Of a stretch of 64,000 nucleotides of DNA, positions 26,902 through 36,100 are shown piece by piece. A program made the translations under genes and the position numbers. Within the stretch, counting starts at the first letter, position 1. Every line of letters starts with the position of its first letter. Source of the DNA: an uncultured Microbacteriaceae bacterium (GTDB lineage Bacteria > Actinomycetota > Actinomycetes > Actinomycetales > Microbacteriaceae); NCBI GenBank assembly GCA_947487835.1, contig CANKXX010000001.1:434001-498000 (forward strand), given 5' to 3'. The notes below the pieces were generated by a model. The model saw only the letters and a list, made by a program, of their open reading frames with translations, had not been told where the DNA came from and did not search any database.

Positions 26902-27486
26902 CTACTGGTCGGTTCCGCCGCCGCCGGTCACATCCGCAGCCGATGCGCGGAGGTGGTCGACGAAGCCGTACTCCAGGGCCTCCTCGGCGCTGAACCAGCG
27001 GTCGCGGTCGCCGTCCTCGTTGATCTGCTCGACGGTCTTGCCGGTCTGGTTCGCCGTGATCTCGGCGAGGCGGCGCTTCATGTCGAGGATGAGCTGCGCC
27101 TGCGTCTGGATGTCGGAGGCGGTGCCACCGAATCCGCCGTGCGGCTGGTGCAGCAGCACGCGTGCGTTCGGCGTGATGTAGCGCTTGCCCTTGGTGCCCG
27201 AGGTGAGCAGCAGCTGGCCCATGGAGGCGGCCATGCCGATGCCGACCGTGACGATGTCGTTCGGCACGAACTGCATCGTGTCGTAGATCGCCATACCAGC
27301 GGTGATCGAGCCACCGGGCGAGTTGATGTAGAGGTAGATGTCCCTCTCGGAGTCCTCGGCGGCGAGGAGGAGGATCTTGGCGCAGATCTCGTTCGCGTTC
27401 TCGTCGCGCACCTCAGAACCCAGCCAGATGATCCGGTCCTTCAGCAGTCGATCGAATACACCGGGGACGAGTGTCGGTTCGGCCAT
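26902..27486 (-). CDS. clpP1: ClpP1, serine protease subunit of the Clp protease
   Basis: A 194-residue ClpP. Ser88 (GMAASMG) and His113 (VLLHQPHGG) form the catalytic dyad seen directly, with the Asp in the [11 protein letters not shown] region. The ATG at 27486 was chosen because GGAG lies about 10 nt upstream; an ATG 15 nt earlier begins inside that site. It is first of the clpP1-clpP2 pair; a TATAGAT box and a 12-bp palindrome lie in its promoter. Confidence 0.96.
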   Translation of the reverse strand: MAEPTLVPGVFDRLLKDRIIWLGSEVRDENANEICAKILLLAAEDSERDIYLYINSPGGSITAGMAIYDTMQFVPNDIVTVGIGMAASMGQLLLTSGTKGKRYITPNARVLLHQPHGGFGGTASDIQTQAQLILDMKRRLAEITANQTGKTVEQINEDGDRDRWFSAEEALEYGFVDHLRASAADVTGGGGTDQ

Positions 27487-27512
27487 TGTGTCGCGCTCCA
27501 TTCAGTTATCGC

Positions 27513-27530
27513 TTCGACGTCGAATCTATA
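27513..27530 (-). promoter_or_regulatory. clpP1 promoter with palindrome
   Basis: The minus strand shows TATAGAT (27524-27530), a good -10 element, immediately followed by the perfect palindrome TTCGACGTCGAA (27513-27524) at about the transcription start. It does not obviously match the published ClgR consensus. Confidence 0.45.
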
Positions 27531-27666
27531 GGAGCCAACGAGCCCGTTCGGCCGTGTTCGCCGTGGGCAGAGGGCGGGCGGCAGTATGCCCGCGCCCGGC
27601 GTGTCGCGACGACGACGCTGGCGTACGTGCGCGGCTGCCGGTGCTGGGGGAGGCTGGCCCTCCACG

Positions 27667-28021
27667 GTCGCTGAGCTTGTCGAGGCGACGCGCTGCGACC
27701 TCGCGTCCCTTCGACAGGCTCAGGGACCGAGATGGTCCCTGACGGTCCGGCGTGGACGGTTCCCGAGAGCTTCGCGAGCAGCGACGGAATGCGGATGGTG
27801 CCGCCGCGAATCGGTGGCCGTTCCGCAAACGGTCACCACGAGCGCCACGGTCACCACGGTCGCTGAGCTTGTCGAAGCGAGGTCGGCCGGTCCCGGCGGT
27901 CCCCATCCGGTCGCTGAGCTTGTCGAAGCGACGCAAGCCGGTCCCAGGGGTCCCCATCCGGTCGCTGAGCTTGTCGAAGCGACGTGAGGCGCACCCGCGT
28001 CCCTTCGACAGGCTCAGGGAC
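27667..28021. repeat. Cluster of six REP-like repeats between clpP1 and the DUF222-HNH gene
   Basis: 23-nt imperfect palindromes lie at 27667-27689, 27705-27727, 27859-27881, 27910-27932, 27961-27983 and 27999-28021, in both orientations. Two outer-stem types occur: GTCCCT/AGGGAC and GTCGCT/AGCGAC, around a shared core GAGC(T/C)TGTCGA. Copies at 27910 and 27961 lie in a longer duplication that includes the preceding GTCCCCATCCG. Apart from these repeats I see no gene in the 27531-28013 gap. Confidence 0.9.
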
Positions 28022-29498
28022 CGTGGAAGATGCAAGGTCCGCCACCCGGTGATGCCGGCTCGGGTGGATGGGCCGGGTGTCGGTCGCGGAGGCGGTGTCG
28101 GCGGGCGTTCCAGTCCTGAACCGCTCTGCTCTTCGTCGCCAAATGGCGGCCCTCGCGGTTCGGGCTGATCGATTTCGGCGGCACGAGGATGTAGTGGCCT
28201 CCGGTCCTCGTAATGTCCCAGCCGCGGTTGTGCAGCAGCAGGTGATGGTGCTTGCAGAGCAGCACGCCGTCGGCGATGTCGGTCTTGCCGTGGTCTCGTT
28301 GCCACTGGTTGATGTGGTGCGCCTCGCACCAGGACGGCGGACGATCGCAGCCCGGCCACATGCAGCCGCCGTCCCGCACCGCGAGCCCTACGCGCTGGCG
28401 GGCAGTGAAGAGGCGCTGCTCCCGTCCGACGTTGACGCACTGGCCGTCGTCATCCAGGACCACGGCGATGGTGCCGGTGGCGCACACCTCTCGGCGGATA
28501 GTGTCGATCGAGACCGCTTCGCCGGTGTCCTGGATCGAGCCCTGGCCCTCGCCGGACTGCAACGACTCCTTCGTGACGATCACCCGCACCGCCGGTCGGC
28601 GTGAGCCGTAGACCTGGCCGGGGTCGGCGTCTGCGCCGATCCGGAGGAGCTCGAGGAAGCCGTCGGCGGCTAACCGGTCGGTCGACCTGGGGTCCTTCGC
28701 GATGGCGTCGATGCGTGCGCGGTCCTCTTCCTTCACAAAGCGAGGGCCTCCTCGGCGGGGGTTGGTCAGTTCGTCGAGGACGGACAGGAGGAAGGCGCCC
28801 GGCTCGGGTGCATAGAGGAACTTGCCCTCGACCATGCCGTCTGCCCGCTTCCATGCCTTGAGGTGCTGCTGCTCGAGCTGTGTCTTCTCGCGGTCGGCTA
28901 CCTCGGTGTCGTCCAGGTCATCACGCAGATGCCGGGCGCGGCGGTGCAGTTGCCCGGCCGTGAGGGTGGTCGCTTCCTCGAGGAGCTCCGCCGCCGCCTC
29001 GCTCAGCGCCTCTGGCGGAACGGTGTCGGTCGGAAGGCCCAGCCCGGCGCGGATCGCGTCGGCTTGAGCGATGGAGATATGTCCGTCCGTCACCGCGTGG
29101 GCGATCGGCGACTGCCACGGAGTGGGTGGTGCGGGGAGTTCCGGGTGCTCGCGCTGAAGAGTCTCGACCGCATCCGTCTCGGCGAGCATCTTGCCCACCT
29201 CGACGATCGACAACGCTCCACCCTTGGTCACGCCCGTGACTGCTTCCACCATGGCTTGAGGGGTGCGGTAGCCCTCCTGCTGGGCAAGTCCAGAAGAGCC
29301 GAGTTCCGGCACAGAGCGGCGATTCAACTCGCCGGCGATCATGGCCGAGTAGGTGTCGCAGCACCGTCTGAGATCGGCGATAGCGTGCAGCGCCTCGACG
29401 AGGTCCTGCTTCGGAAATGGGCCGAACGCGGCGGGAGAAGAGCCCAGGCGTGCGACTGCATCCGCTGTGCGGAGGAGCGTCGTCGCCGGGTTTCTCAT
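28014..29498 (-). CDS. DUF222 / HNH endonuclease domain protein (13E12-repeat family)
   Basis: A 494-residue protein. The long helical DUF222 region covers about residues 10-330, and the HNH nuclease domain lies near 375-430 (CMWPGCDRPPSWCEAHHI, then LLCKHHHLLLH). Such genes are multicopy in actinobacteria and often linked to mobile or repeat sequences; function unproven. TAGAAT (29506-29511) lies 7 nt before the ATG at 29498, suggesting a leaderless start; an ATG at 29507 is inside that region. The TGA stop lies inside a REP repeat. Third positions look less GC-rich than in neighbours, consistent with acquisition. Confidence 0.88.
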   Translation of the reverse strand: MRNPATTLLRTADAVARLGSSPAAFGPFPKQDLVEALHAIADLRRCCDTYSAMIAGELNRRSVPELGSSGLAQQEGYRTPQAMVEAVTGVTKGGALSIVEVGKMLAETDAVETLQREHPELPAPPTPWQSPIAHAVTDGHISIAQADAIRAGLGLPTDTVPPEALSEAAAELLEEATTLTAGQLHRRARHLRDDLDDTEVADREKTQLEQQHLKAWKRADGMVEGKFLYAPEPGAFLLSVLDELTNPRRGGPRFVKEEDRARIDAIAKDPRSTDRLAADGFLELLRIGADADPGQVYGSRRPAVRVIVTKESLQSGEGQGSIQDTGEAVSIDTIRREVCATGTIAVVLDDDGQCVNVGREQRLFTARQRVGLAVRDGGCMWPGCDRPPSWCEAHHINQWQRDHGKTDIADGVLLCKHHHLLLHNRGWDITRTGGHYILVPPKSISPNREGRHLATKSRAVQDWNARRHRLRDRHPAHPPEPASPGGGPCIFHGP

Positions 29499-29594
29499 AG
29501 CACACATTCTAGCAGGTAGAAAGTTTCTTCGATGAGGAACTTTCGGCCTGTGGAGAACTCGCTGTCGATTCCAGGGTTGTGAGCGCCGGATCGA

Positions 29595-29666
29595 GTCCCT
29601 TCGACAAGCTCAGGGACCGGGTACCTGACACGTCACTTTCCTGCGTCCCTTCGACACGCTCAGGGA
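29595..29666. repeat. Two REP-like repeats upstream of the DUF222-HNH gene
   Basis: Copies at 29595-29617 and 29644-29666 in the same orientation (GTCCCTTCGACA...CTCAGGGAC), in the gap between tig and the HNH gene. The remaining sequence of this gap holds only the tig terminator. Confidence 0.9.
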
Positions 29667-29714
29667 CCGTGTGGGCGCGACCGTCGCGGCAGCGCATGGA
29701 GCCCCACGCACGCG

Positions 29715-29748
29715 GAAGGGCCCGGGATCATGCGATCCCGGGCCCTTC
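29715..29748 (-). terminator. Terminator after tig
   Basis: Perfect 15-bp inverted repeat (GAAGGGCCCGGGATC, loop of 4 nt), 15 nt beyond the tig stop; no T-run. Confidence 0.8.
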
Positions 29749-29763
29749 TCGTGGTGCGTTGCG

Positions 29764-31278
29764 TTAGTCCTTCTTGGCCTTCGCGCGGGTGCGCTTCGGC
29801 TTGGCCTCGGCGGCGGGGGCCTCCTCGGTAGCGGCCTCGTCGGCAGCAGGCGCCTCCTCAGCGGCAGGCGCCTCCTCGGCGGCAGGCGCCTCGACGGCGG
29901 CGGGCGCCTCGACGACATCGGCGGGCTGCTCGAGCTCGTCGGCCTCGAGCTCCTCGGCGTCCAGGTCATCGGGCTCGGCGTCGGCGTCCGGACCGGACTC
30001 GACGACGGGCTTGGTGAACTCGGAGACGTCGACGGCCTGGCCGTTGGTGTCCACGACGTTGGCGCGGTCCAGCACGATTGCGAGGGCCTTGTTGCGGGCG
30101 ACCTCTCCGACCATGGACGGGATCTGGCCGTTCTCCTGCAGGATCTGCACGAACTCCTGCGGCTGCATGTTGTACTGCTGCGCGCCCTGGATGATGTACT
30201 GGCTCAGCTCGTCCTGGCTGACCTTGATGTCTTCCTTCTCGGCGATCGTGTCGAGCAGGAGCTGCGAGCGGAAGCTCTTCTCACTGGCCTCCTTGACCTC
30301 GGCGCGGTGCTCGTCGTCCTCGAGGCGGTTCTCGTTCTCGAGGTGACGGTGCACCTCGTCCTCGACGAGCTTCTCGGGAACGGGGATCTCGACGGACTCG
30401 AGCAGCTTGTCCACGATCTGGTCGCGGGCCTCGGTCACCTGGGTGAAGACCTTCGACTTCTCGACGGTGCTGCGCAGGTCGGCGCGGAGCTCCTCGAGCG
30501 TGTCGAACTCGCTCGCCATCTGGGCGAAGTCGTCATCGGCGTCGGGAAGCTCGCGCTCCTTGACGGCGATCAGCGTGACGGTGATCTCCGCCTTCTGGCC
30601 GGCGGCCTCGCCGCCGAGCAGCTCGGACTCGAACGTGGTGGTCTCGCCGGCGCTGAGGGCGTCGAGCGCCTCGTCGATGCCCTCGATGAGCTCACCGGAG
30701 CCGATTTCGTAGGAGATGCCCTTGGCGGAGTCGACCTCGGCGCCGTCGATGGTGGCGACCAGGTCGATCTGCACGAAGTCACCGCTCTTGGCGGGGCGGT
30801 CGACGGTGCTCAGCGTGCCGAAGCGGGCGCGAAGGGTCTCGAGTTCCTTCTCGAGCTCCTCGTCCGTGACTTCCACGGGCTTCACCTCGAGGGTCAGGCC
30901 CTCGTAGCCGGGGAGCTCGATCTCGGGGCGCACGTCGACCTCGATGGCGAGCTGCAGGTCGCCGGAGAAGTCCTTCTTGTCGGGCCACTCCACGACGTCC
31001 GCCTCGGGGCGGCCCAGCGGGCGGATCTGCGTCTCCTCGATGGCGGCGCGGTAGAAGCCGTCCATGCCCTCGTTCACCGCGTGCTCGATCACGGCCTCGC
31101 GACCGACGCGCTGGTCGATGATCGCCGGCGGCACCTTGCCCTTGCGGAAGCCGGGGATGTTGATCTGCTCGGCGATGTGGCCGTAGGCGTGCTCGAGGTG
31201 CGGCTTCAAGTCTTCGGCGGTAGCGGAAATGGCGAGCTTGACGCGCGTGGGGCTCAGCTGTTCGACCGTGGTCTTCAC
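29764..31278 (-). CDS. tig: Trigger factor, ribosome-associated chaperone and prolyl isomerase
   Basis: A 504-residue trigger factor. The ribosome-binding signature is in the N-terminal domain ([11 protein letters not shown], about residue 42), the FKBP-like domain begins near 160 ([17 protein letters not shown]), and the C-terminal chaperone arms follow to about 425. GTG 31278 is the start, with AGGAG about 11 nt upstream. The last about 75 residues are an unusual Asp/Glu then Ala-Pro-Glu repeat tail ([13 protein letters not shown]) ending in a basic [12 protein letters not shown] patch, absent from shorter trigger factors. Confidence 0.96.
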   Translation of the reverse strand: MKTTVEQLSPTRVKLAISATAEDLKPHLEHAYGHIAEQINIPGFRKGKVPPAIIDQRVGREAVIEHAVNEGMDGFYRAAIEETQIRPLGRPEADVVEWPDKKDFSGDLQLAIEVDVRPEIELPGYEGLTLEVKPVEVTDEELEKELETLRARFGTLSTVDRPAKSGDFVQIDLVATIDGAEVDSAKGISYEIGSGELIEGIDEALDALSAGETTTFESELLGGEAAGQKAEITVTLIAVKERELPDADDDFAQMASEFDTLEELRADLRSTVEKSKVFTQVTEARDQIVDKLLESVEIPVPEKLVEDEVHRHLENENRLEDDEHRAEVKEASEKSFRSQLLLDTIAEKEDIKVSQDELSQYIIQGAQQYNMQPQEFVQILQENGQIPSMVGEVARNKALAIVLDRANVVDTNGQAVDVSEFTKPVVESGPDADAEPDDLDAEELEADELEQPADVVEAPAAVEAPAAEEAPAAEEAPAADEAATEEAPAAEAKPKRTRAKAKKD

Positions 31279-31345
31279 GTTGTGGGGATCTCCTGATTCG
31301 CGGTGCACGCCCCGGCTGGGACGGCAGGTCTTGTGGGGGTTGTGG

Positions 31346-31418
31346 TCGGGGCGACAGGACTCGAACCTGCGATCTTCCGCTCCCAAAGCGGACGCGCTAG
31401 CCACTACGCTACGCCCCG
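31346..31418 (-). tRNA. tRNA-Pro (anticodon TGG)
   Basis: 73 nt, all four stems form: acceptor CGGGGCG/CGCCCCG, D stem GCGT/GCGC, anticodon stem TCCGC/GCGGA around TTTGGGA, T stem GCAGG/CCTGT. CCA is not encoded. It lies just upstream of tig. Confidence 0.97.
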
Positions 31419-31639
31419 GACTGTGCCAACAACCCGGCTGGCTCTCCGCTCGAACGCATGCGGTAGCGCACGTGCGGGCGAAATGGCCTCCGCAAGTCTA
31501 GCGGAGGTCCCGGGAGCGCCGTGGTCCGGGCACGCCGGACGCTGTACTAGGCTTGTCCGCGCACGTCTACGGCCGGACTTCTCTCCGGAGGGCTCCGAAC
31601 CGGCGTCGCGGTCCTCGGGATCGCGTCGCCAGGCGCTGC

Positions 31640-31710
31640 GGGGATGTAGCTCAATGGTAGAGCCTCAGTCTTCCAAACTGATTACGCGGGTTCGATTCCC
31701 GTCATCCCCT
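31640..31710 (+). tRNA. tRNA-Gly (anticodon TCC)
   Basis: 71 nt with acceptor GGGGATG/CATCCCC, anticodon loop CTTCCAA and a regular T arm; the CCA end is encoded at 31711-31713. The 31419-31639 space to tRNA-Pro holds divergent promoters and a small CCTCCGC/GCGGAGG hairpin at 31487-31507. Confidence 0.97.
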
Positions 31711-31797
31711 CCACAGACATCGGTGTACCCCGCTGAAAGGCCGGCGGCCCGGCACTGCCCCTAGAGGCGCGGTGCGCTCCAGGGCCACAATGGGCGC

Positions 31798-32505
31798 GTG
31801 GCCGGGGATGGCGTTGCGCCGCCCGAGGACGGGCGAGGATCCGATCCCGGCGACGAGGGTGCTCCCCCGCCGCCGCCGTCCGTGCGCGCCCAGCTGCTCG
31901 CGACCGAGCACTGGGGGCTGCTCGCCGCCCGCACCTCGACGCAGTCCGAGGTGCTGACCCGCATCACCATGTTCCTCACGCTGGTCTCTGCGGGGCTTGT
32001 GAGCCTCGCCCTGATCGGTCAGGCGACGGACTTCTCCGAGGGCTTCGGCATCTTCGCGATCGTGGTGCTCGCCTTCGCTGTCCTGGTCGGCGTGCTCACG
32101 CAGATCCGCGTGAACAACGCCGCCATGGACGACCTCATGTTCGTCGTCGCGATGAACCGGCTTCGGGCGGCGTACGCGGAGCTGGATCCGGGCATCGAGC
32201 GGTACTTCATGGCCTCCACCCACGACGACGCCGCCGGCATCACCCAGACCTACTACTTCCTCGGCAGTCGGCGCACACAGGTGGCCGGCAGCAGCATGGT
32301 CTTCATGGTGGCGGTCAACAGCGCCCTGCTCGCGCTGCTCGTGGCCGCGATCGCCATGGCCCTCGGTGCAATTACGCCGGTCGTGATCGCGGTCGGCGCC
32401 GCGTGCGGGGCCGGCTATCTCGGGGCGTCGATGTGGTGGGGGTCGCGGGCCTTCTTCGCCTTCGTGCGGAACAACGTGCCGATGTTCCCCACCCCGGGCG
32501 TCTGA
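31798..32505 (+). CDS. Integral membrane protein, function unknown
   Basis: A 235-residue protein with a Pro/Gly/Asp-rich N-terminus (about 30 residues), a conserved-looking LLATEHWGLLAARTSTQSE segment, and four hydrophobic helices in two pairs (about 58-76 and 83-103; 168-188 and 192-212) separated by a soluble loop. I recognise the general actinobacterial type but not a function. GTG 31798 is the only reasonable start and has no clear ribosome site. It ends 19 nt from the convergent kinase gene. Confidence 0.75.
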   Translation: MAGDGVAPPEDGRGSDPGDEGAPPPPPSVRAQLLATEHWGLLAARTSTQSEVLTRITMFLTLVSAGLVSLALIGQATDFSEGFGIFAIVVLAFAVLVGVLTQIRVNNAAMDDLMFVVAMNRLRAAYAELDPGIERYFMASTHDDAAGITQTYYFLGSRRTQVAGSSMVFMVAVNSALLALLVAAIAMALGAITPVVIAVGAACGAGYLGASMWWGSRAFFAFVRNNVPMFPTPGV

Positions 32506-32524
32506 CGGCCATCGCAGTGGCGGG

Positions 32525-33205
32525 TCAGGCCGCGGGATCCGCGATGGCGACCTCGCCCTCGCGGAGCGGGATGACCGACGTGCCGGCCACGACGAGAGCC
32601 GCCCGCTCCCAGGGGCGGTCCTGAGCGAGGAAGGGCAGCTCCTCGCTCATCCACAGGTCCCAGAACTCGCGGGTCTCGTCCTCGTCGCCGTTGACACCGA
32701 GCGCCGCGTCGCGGGAGAGGCCGCGCCGCTCCGCCTCCGCGAGGTCCGATTGCACCCAGATGGATGCGTCGAGGAACGGCGCGAGCTCGCGCCGACCGGC
32801 ACCGACGCCCTCCACGAGCACGAGGTCGACCGAAGCCGGCACCTCGATCGCGCCGTCGCGCCCCCGCGGCGCCCACGCCGGCGGCCGGAAGCGCACGCCG
32901 CGACCCGCGTGCAGCGGCCCGAGCACCCCGTCGATCATCAGAGGCGCCCAGCCGAAGAAGGACTCGTGCCAGGCGACGTCGTCCGTGTGCACGACGGACG
33001 CGGTCAGCCCCATCAGCGCCGACGCCTCCCGGAGGCGGTCGGTCAGGGTCGACTTGCCGCCGGCGCTGCGCCCGTCGACGGCGACGATGCGGGGTCGCTT
33101 CCGCCGAGGGCCCGCCGCAGCCAGGATCACCCCGACGACCTCGGCGACGGTCGCGGCCCGCCACGGTCCCGCCGGTGGCTCGCCCTCCGCCGGTACAAGG
33201 CTCAT
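32525..33205 (-). CDS. Uridine-kinase-like P-loop protein
   Basis: A 226-residue phosphoribulokinase/uridine-kinase-like enzyme. The P-loop is DGRSAGGKST near residue 44, followed by VVHTDDVAWHESFFGW, which contains the acidic catalytic/base-binding position of this family. The C-terminal half (ERRGLSRDAALGVNGDEDET) carries the lid. The substrate is probably a nucleoside or other small alcohol, not certain. GAGGAG precedes the ATG at 33205. The upstream region holds the 13-nt repeats. Confidence 0.8.
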   Translation of the reverse strand: MSLVPAEGEPPAGPWRAATVAEVVGVILAAAGPRRKRPRIVAVDGRSAGGKSTLTDRLREASALMGLTASVVHTDDVAWHESFFGWAPLMIDGVLGPLHAGRGVRFRPPAWAPRGRDGAIEVPASVDLVLVEGVGAGRRELAPFLDASIWVQSDLAEAERRGLSRDAALGVNGDEDETREFWDLWMSEELPFLAQDRPWERAALVVAGTSVIPLREGEVAIADPAA

Positions 33206-33301
33206 GACGCGCTCCTCTTCCCGAGCATCCCGGGACCCTGCGCGGGGCTCCCCGCCTCAGCCTGTCAGCGTCAGGCCGGGCGCGCGAGCACGCGTCGGCG
33301 G

Positions 33302-33353
33302 CAGAACCGCCCGGCAAAACCGCGCGCCAGGACCGCCCGGCAGAACCGCCCGG
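33302..33353. repeat. 13-nt tandem repeat, four units
   Basis: Units at 33302, 33315, 33328 and 33341 follow CAGAACCGCCCGG; the first and last are identical, the middle two differ at one to three positions, and a partial fifth begins at 33354. The array lies between the galactose oxidase stop and the kinase promoter. Confidence 0.85.
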
Positions 33354-33380
33354 CACGGCGTACACCGCGATACAGCCGGC

Positions 33381-35987
33381 TCAGCCGATGCGGATCGTCC
33401 TCGCCACGCTCGGCACACCCGCGGCGTCGAGCGCGAAGAGCATGTACGGACCCGGCACGACGACGCCGGGGTCTGTGGGCAGGGTCAGGGTCGCCGTGTT
33501 GCCGCTCTCCGAGGTGGCGGTCAGCGGGATGCGACGCTGGTCGGTGTTCACCGTGTGCGTGACCGAGCTCATCCGCACAAGGGCGAACTGCGTGAGCGGC
33601 GCGGACGTGGTCACCGAGATGCGGGCGCCGAGCGCTGCCGTCGTCGGCGCCGCGGTGATGGCGGGCCGCGCCTTCGCGCTGCCATCCGCGTTGAGCAGGT
33701 AGGGCGGCGTGAAGATCTCCCCGTTGGGGTGATTCGTGGCGCAGGTTCCGCAGAGCCCGCCGCCGCCCACGAAGACCCGGGCATCCGGCAGCAGCATCGC
33801 GACGCTGTGGTAGGTGCGCGGCACCGCCATCGGCGCGAGTGCGGTGAACTGGCCGGTGCTGGGGCTCCACAGCTCGGGGGCGAGCGTGGCGCCGGTGTCG
33901 GTGAACGGCACGGGCCGCGCCTGCCCGCCGGTGACGAGCACCTGCCCGTTCGGTAGCACGACGCTCGTCGAGTACGCGCGCCGGTTCGCCATGTCGCCGA
34001 CGCGGGTCACGCGCACGCCGCCGTTGAGGTCGATTGCGTACGCGCGGGCCGTCGCGTCGACGTTGTCGTAGGCGGTCGCCCCGCCCAGGGTGAGGATCTT
34101 GCCGACGTCGTACATCACGGCGTTCCCGTTCATGGCGTCGGCGCTGTCGCCGCGCAGGCCCGCCGAGGCGATCGTCCCGGTGCCGGTGGTCGTGATCCAG
34201 TTCATCCGCCGGCTGGGCCCCGCGTGGAAGACGCGCCCGCCGGACGCGGCGAAGAGCCAGGAGTGGTTGTCCGAGCGGTACTCCCCCGCCGGGTCGGCGG
34301 TGAGGATCGGCGTCACCGGCACGTTCGCGAGGCGCCGCCAGGCGTTCGTGGCCGGCGACCACACCTCGCCGCCCTTGCCGCCCACGCCCCCGCTCCAGGA
34401 GCCACCGATGGCGAAGACCTCACCGGTCGAGAGGGTCACGCTCGACTGATAGGCGCGCGGCACGACCATGGCCGGCCCCGCCGACCACGTGTTCGTGGCC
34501 GGGTTGTAGAAGGTGGAGCGCGCCGCGTTGCTGCCGCCGTTCACCAGCAGGCGCCCGTCGGCGAGCAGCGATGTGCCGGGGCAGAACATGTCGTGACCCG
34601 TGTTCACCTGGGTCAGCCCGCTCACCGCGCCGGTGTTCAGGTCGAGGATGGCGGTCTGCGTGTACCCGCGGCTGCCGCCGAACTGGTACCGGTCATAGGC
34701 GGACCAGGTCATCAGCCGGTTGCCCGGCAGCACCGCGGCGGCCGCGGGCACGAGCGGGAAGCCGATCGTGGGTCCCCACCTCCCCGCGGACGGCCCGGGC
34801 GTGCTGCTTCCCCGGCCCACGACGGTGATCTCCGCCGCGCTGCTCCACACCCCGCGGCTGCCCGCCTCGCTCCGCGCGGTCAGCCGCAGGTAGCGCGCGG
34901 ACACCGACGCGAACGAGGCGCTCTTCTCCGCGCCCGTGTCGGCCCAGGTGCCGGATGCGACGGGTGCGCTCCAGGTCGTCCCGTCCGCGCTCACCGCCAC
35001 CGTGTAGGAACCGATGCGCCCGTTCGGGTTCGTCGACGGCCGGGGCAGGTAGCGCAGCCCCGACACCTGCTGCGTCGCACGCATGTCGATGGTGAGCGTG
35101 TGCGGCAGGGGAAGCGCGGTCGGCGAGTACTGGCTGTGCCAGATGCTCGTCGCGTTTCCGTCGAGCACGTTCTGCGCGCGGCCGTTCTCCCCCACCGTCT
35201 CCTGATCGCTCGCCGTGGCCAGCCAGCCGGTCCGGGGCAGCACGACGTCGGCCGGCGCCGCCGTGTCGGCCAGCAGGTTCAGCTCTGCGGCGCTGCTCCA
35301 TGGGCCGCGATTGCCCGCCTCGCTGAGCGCCCGGAGTCGCACGTACCGGGTCTGCACCGACGCGAAGGTCGCCGTCTTCTCCACCGCGTCGTCGGCCCAC
35401 GTGCCGGTGGCGCGCGCGGTGCCCCAGGTCACGCCGTCCGTGCTGACGTGCACCTCGTAACGGCCGATCCGCCCGTTGGCGCTGCCCGAGCGGGGAAGGT
35501 AGCTGAGCCCGGACACGGCCCTGGTCGCGTGCATGTCGATCGTGATGGAGTGCGGCAGCGGCGCCGCCGTACCGCTCCACCTGCTGTGCCAGATGGTCGA
35601 GGCGTTGCCGTCGAGCACGTTCACCGCCCGGCCGTTCTCCCCCACGGTCTCCTCGTCGCTGGCCGTCACGGTCCATCCGGTCCGCGGCACGGGCGCCGTC
35701 ACCGCGGCGAACGCGGCAGCGGGCAGATCGGCGGCGTGGAGGTGAGCCGCCGCGTCGGATCCGTCCGGCCGGGGGATCACGCCCCCCTGACCCGATCCCC
35801 CGGTCCCGGCACCGGCCACCGCCGGCTCGACCGCGCTGGTGGCGGCCCCATGTGCGGCGGCGGGATGCTCGTCGTCCGCGTCGGTGCGACCGTCGAGTTG
35901 CGGAAAGACGTAGACGAATCCGAAGAGGACGATGCAGACCAGGACGAAGGCCAGTCTGGCGACGTTTGCGAGCGGACTGCCGATCAT
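33381..35987 (-). CDS. Secreted galactose-oxidase-type copper radical oxidase with two CBM32 domains
   Basis: An 868-residue protein. Residues 10-30 form a signal peptide or membrane anchor, then a Gly/Ala linker, two discoidin-like CBM32 domains (about 101-240 and 251-391), a kelch propeller (about 400-770) and a C-terminal DUF1929 domain. Every copper-site residue of fungal galactose oxidase has a match: Cys469 (FCPG) and Tyr513 (RAYQSS) for the thioether cross-link with the same 44-residue spacing, Tyr726-His727 (RTYHS) and His811 (THTVNTDQRR). The stacking Trp is in GGSWSGG. It should oxidise a primary alcohol of a sugar to an aldehyde with H2O2 release. ATG 35987 was chosen because it begins the signal sequence. 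Confidence 0.9.
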   Translation of the reverse strand: MIGSPLANVARLAFVLVCIVLFGFVYVFPQLDGRTDADDEHPAAAHGAATSAVEPAVAGAGTGGSGQGGVIPRPDGSDAAAHLHAADLPAAAFAAVTAPVPRTGWTVTASDEETVGENGRAVNVLDGNASTIWHSRWSGTAAPLPHSITIDMHATRAVSGLSYLPRSGSANGRIGRYEVHVSTDGVTWGTARATGTWADDAVEKTATFASVQTRYVRLRALSEAGNRGPWSSAAELNLLADTAAPADVVLPRTGWLATASDQETVGENGRAQNVLDGNATSIWHSQYSPTALPLPHTLTIDMRATQQVSGLRYLPRPSTNPNGRIGSYTVAVSADGTTWSAPVASGTWADTGAEKSASFASVSARYLRLTARSEAGSRGVWSSAAEITVVGRGSSTPGPSAGRWGPTIGFPLVPAAAAVLPGNRLMTWSAYDRYQFGGSRGYTQTAILDLNTGAVSGLTQVNTGHDMFCPGTSLLADGRLLVNGGSNAARSTFYNPATNTWSAGPAMVVPRAYQSSVTLSTGEVFAIGGSWSGGVGGKGGEVWSPATNAWRRLANVPVTPILTADPAGEYRSDNHSWLFAASGGRVFHAGPSRRMNWITTTGTGTIASAGLRGDSADAMNGNAVMYDVGKILTLGGATAYDNVDATARAYAIDLNGGVRVTRVGDMANRRAYSTSVVLPNGQVLVTGGQARPVPFTDTGATLAPELWSPSTGQFTALAPMAVPRTYHSVAMLLPDARVFVGGGGLCGTCATNHPNGEIFTPPYLLNADGSAKARPAITAAPTTAALGARISVTTSAPLTQFALVRMSSVTHTVNTDQRRIPLTATSESGNTATLTLPTDPGVVVPGPYMLFALDAAGVPSVARTIRIG

Positions 35988-36100
35988 ATTCGTGCCTGCT
36001 TCCACGCGACGGTGCGTATGAGGCAGTAGTACCGCAGACGAGCGGTCCGGCACCAGGGGTTATTGAGCATTCCTCGGGAAGTGGCGTCCCAGGTCCTGCG

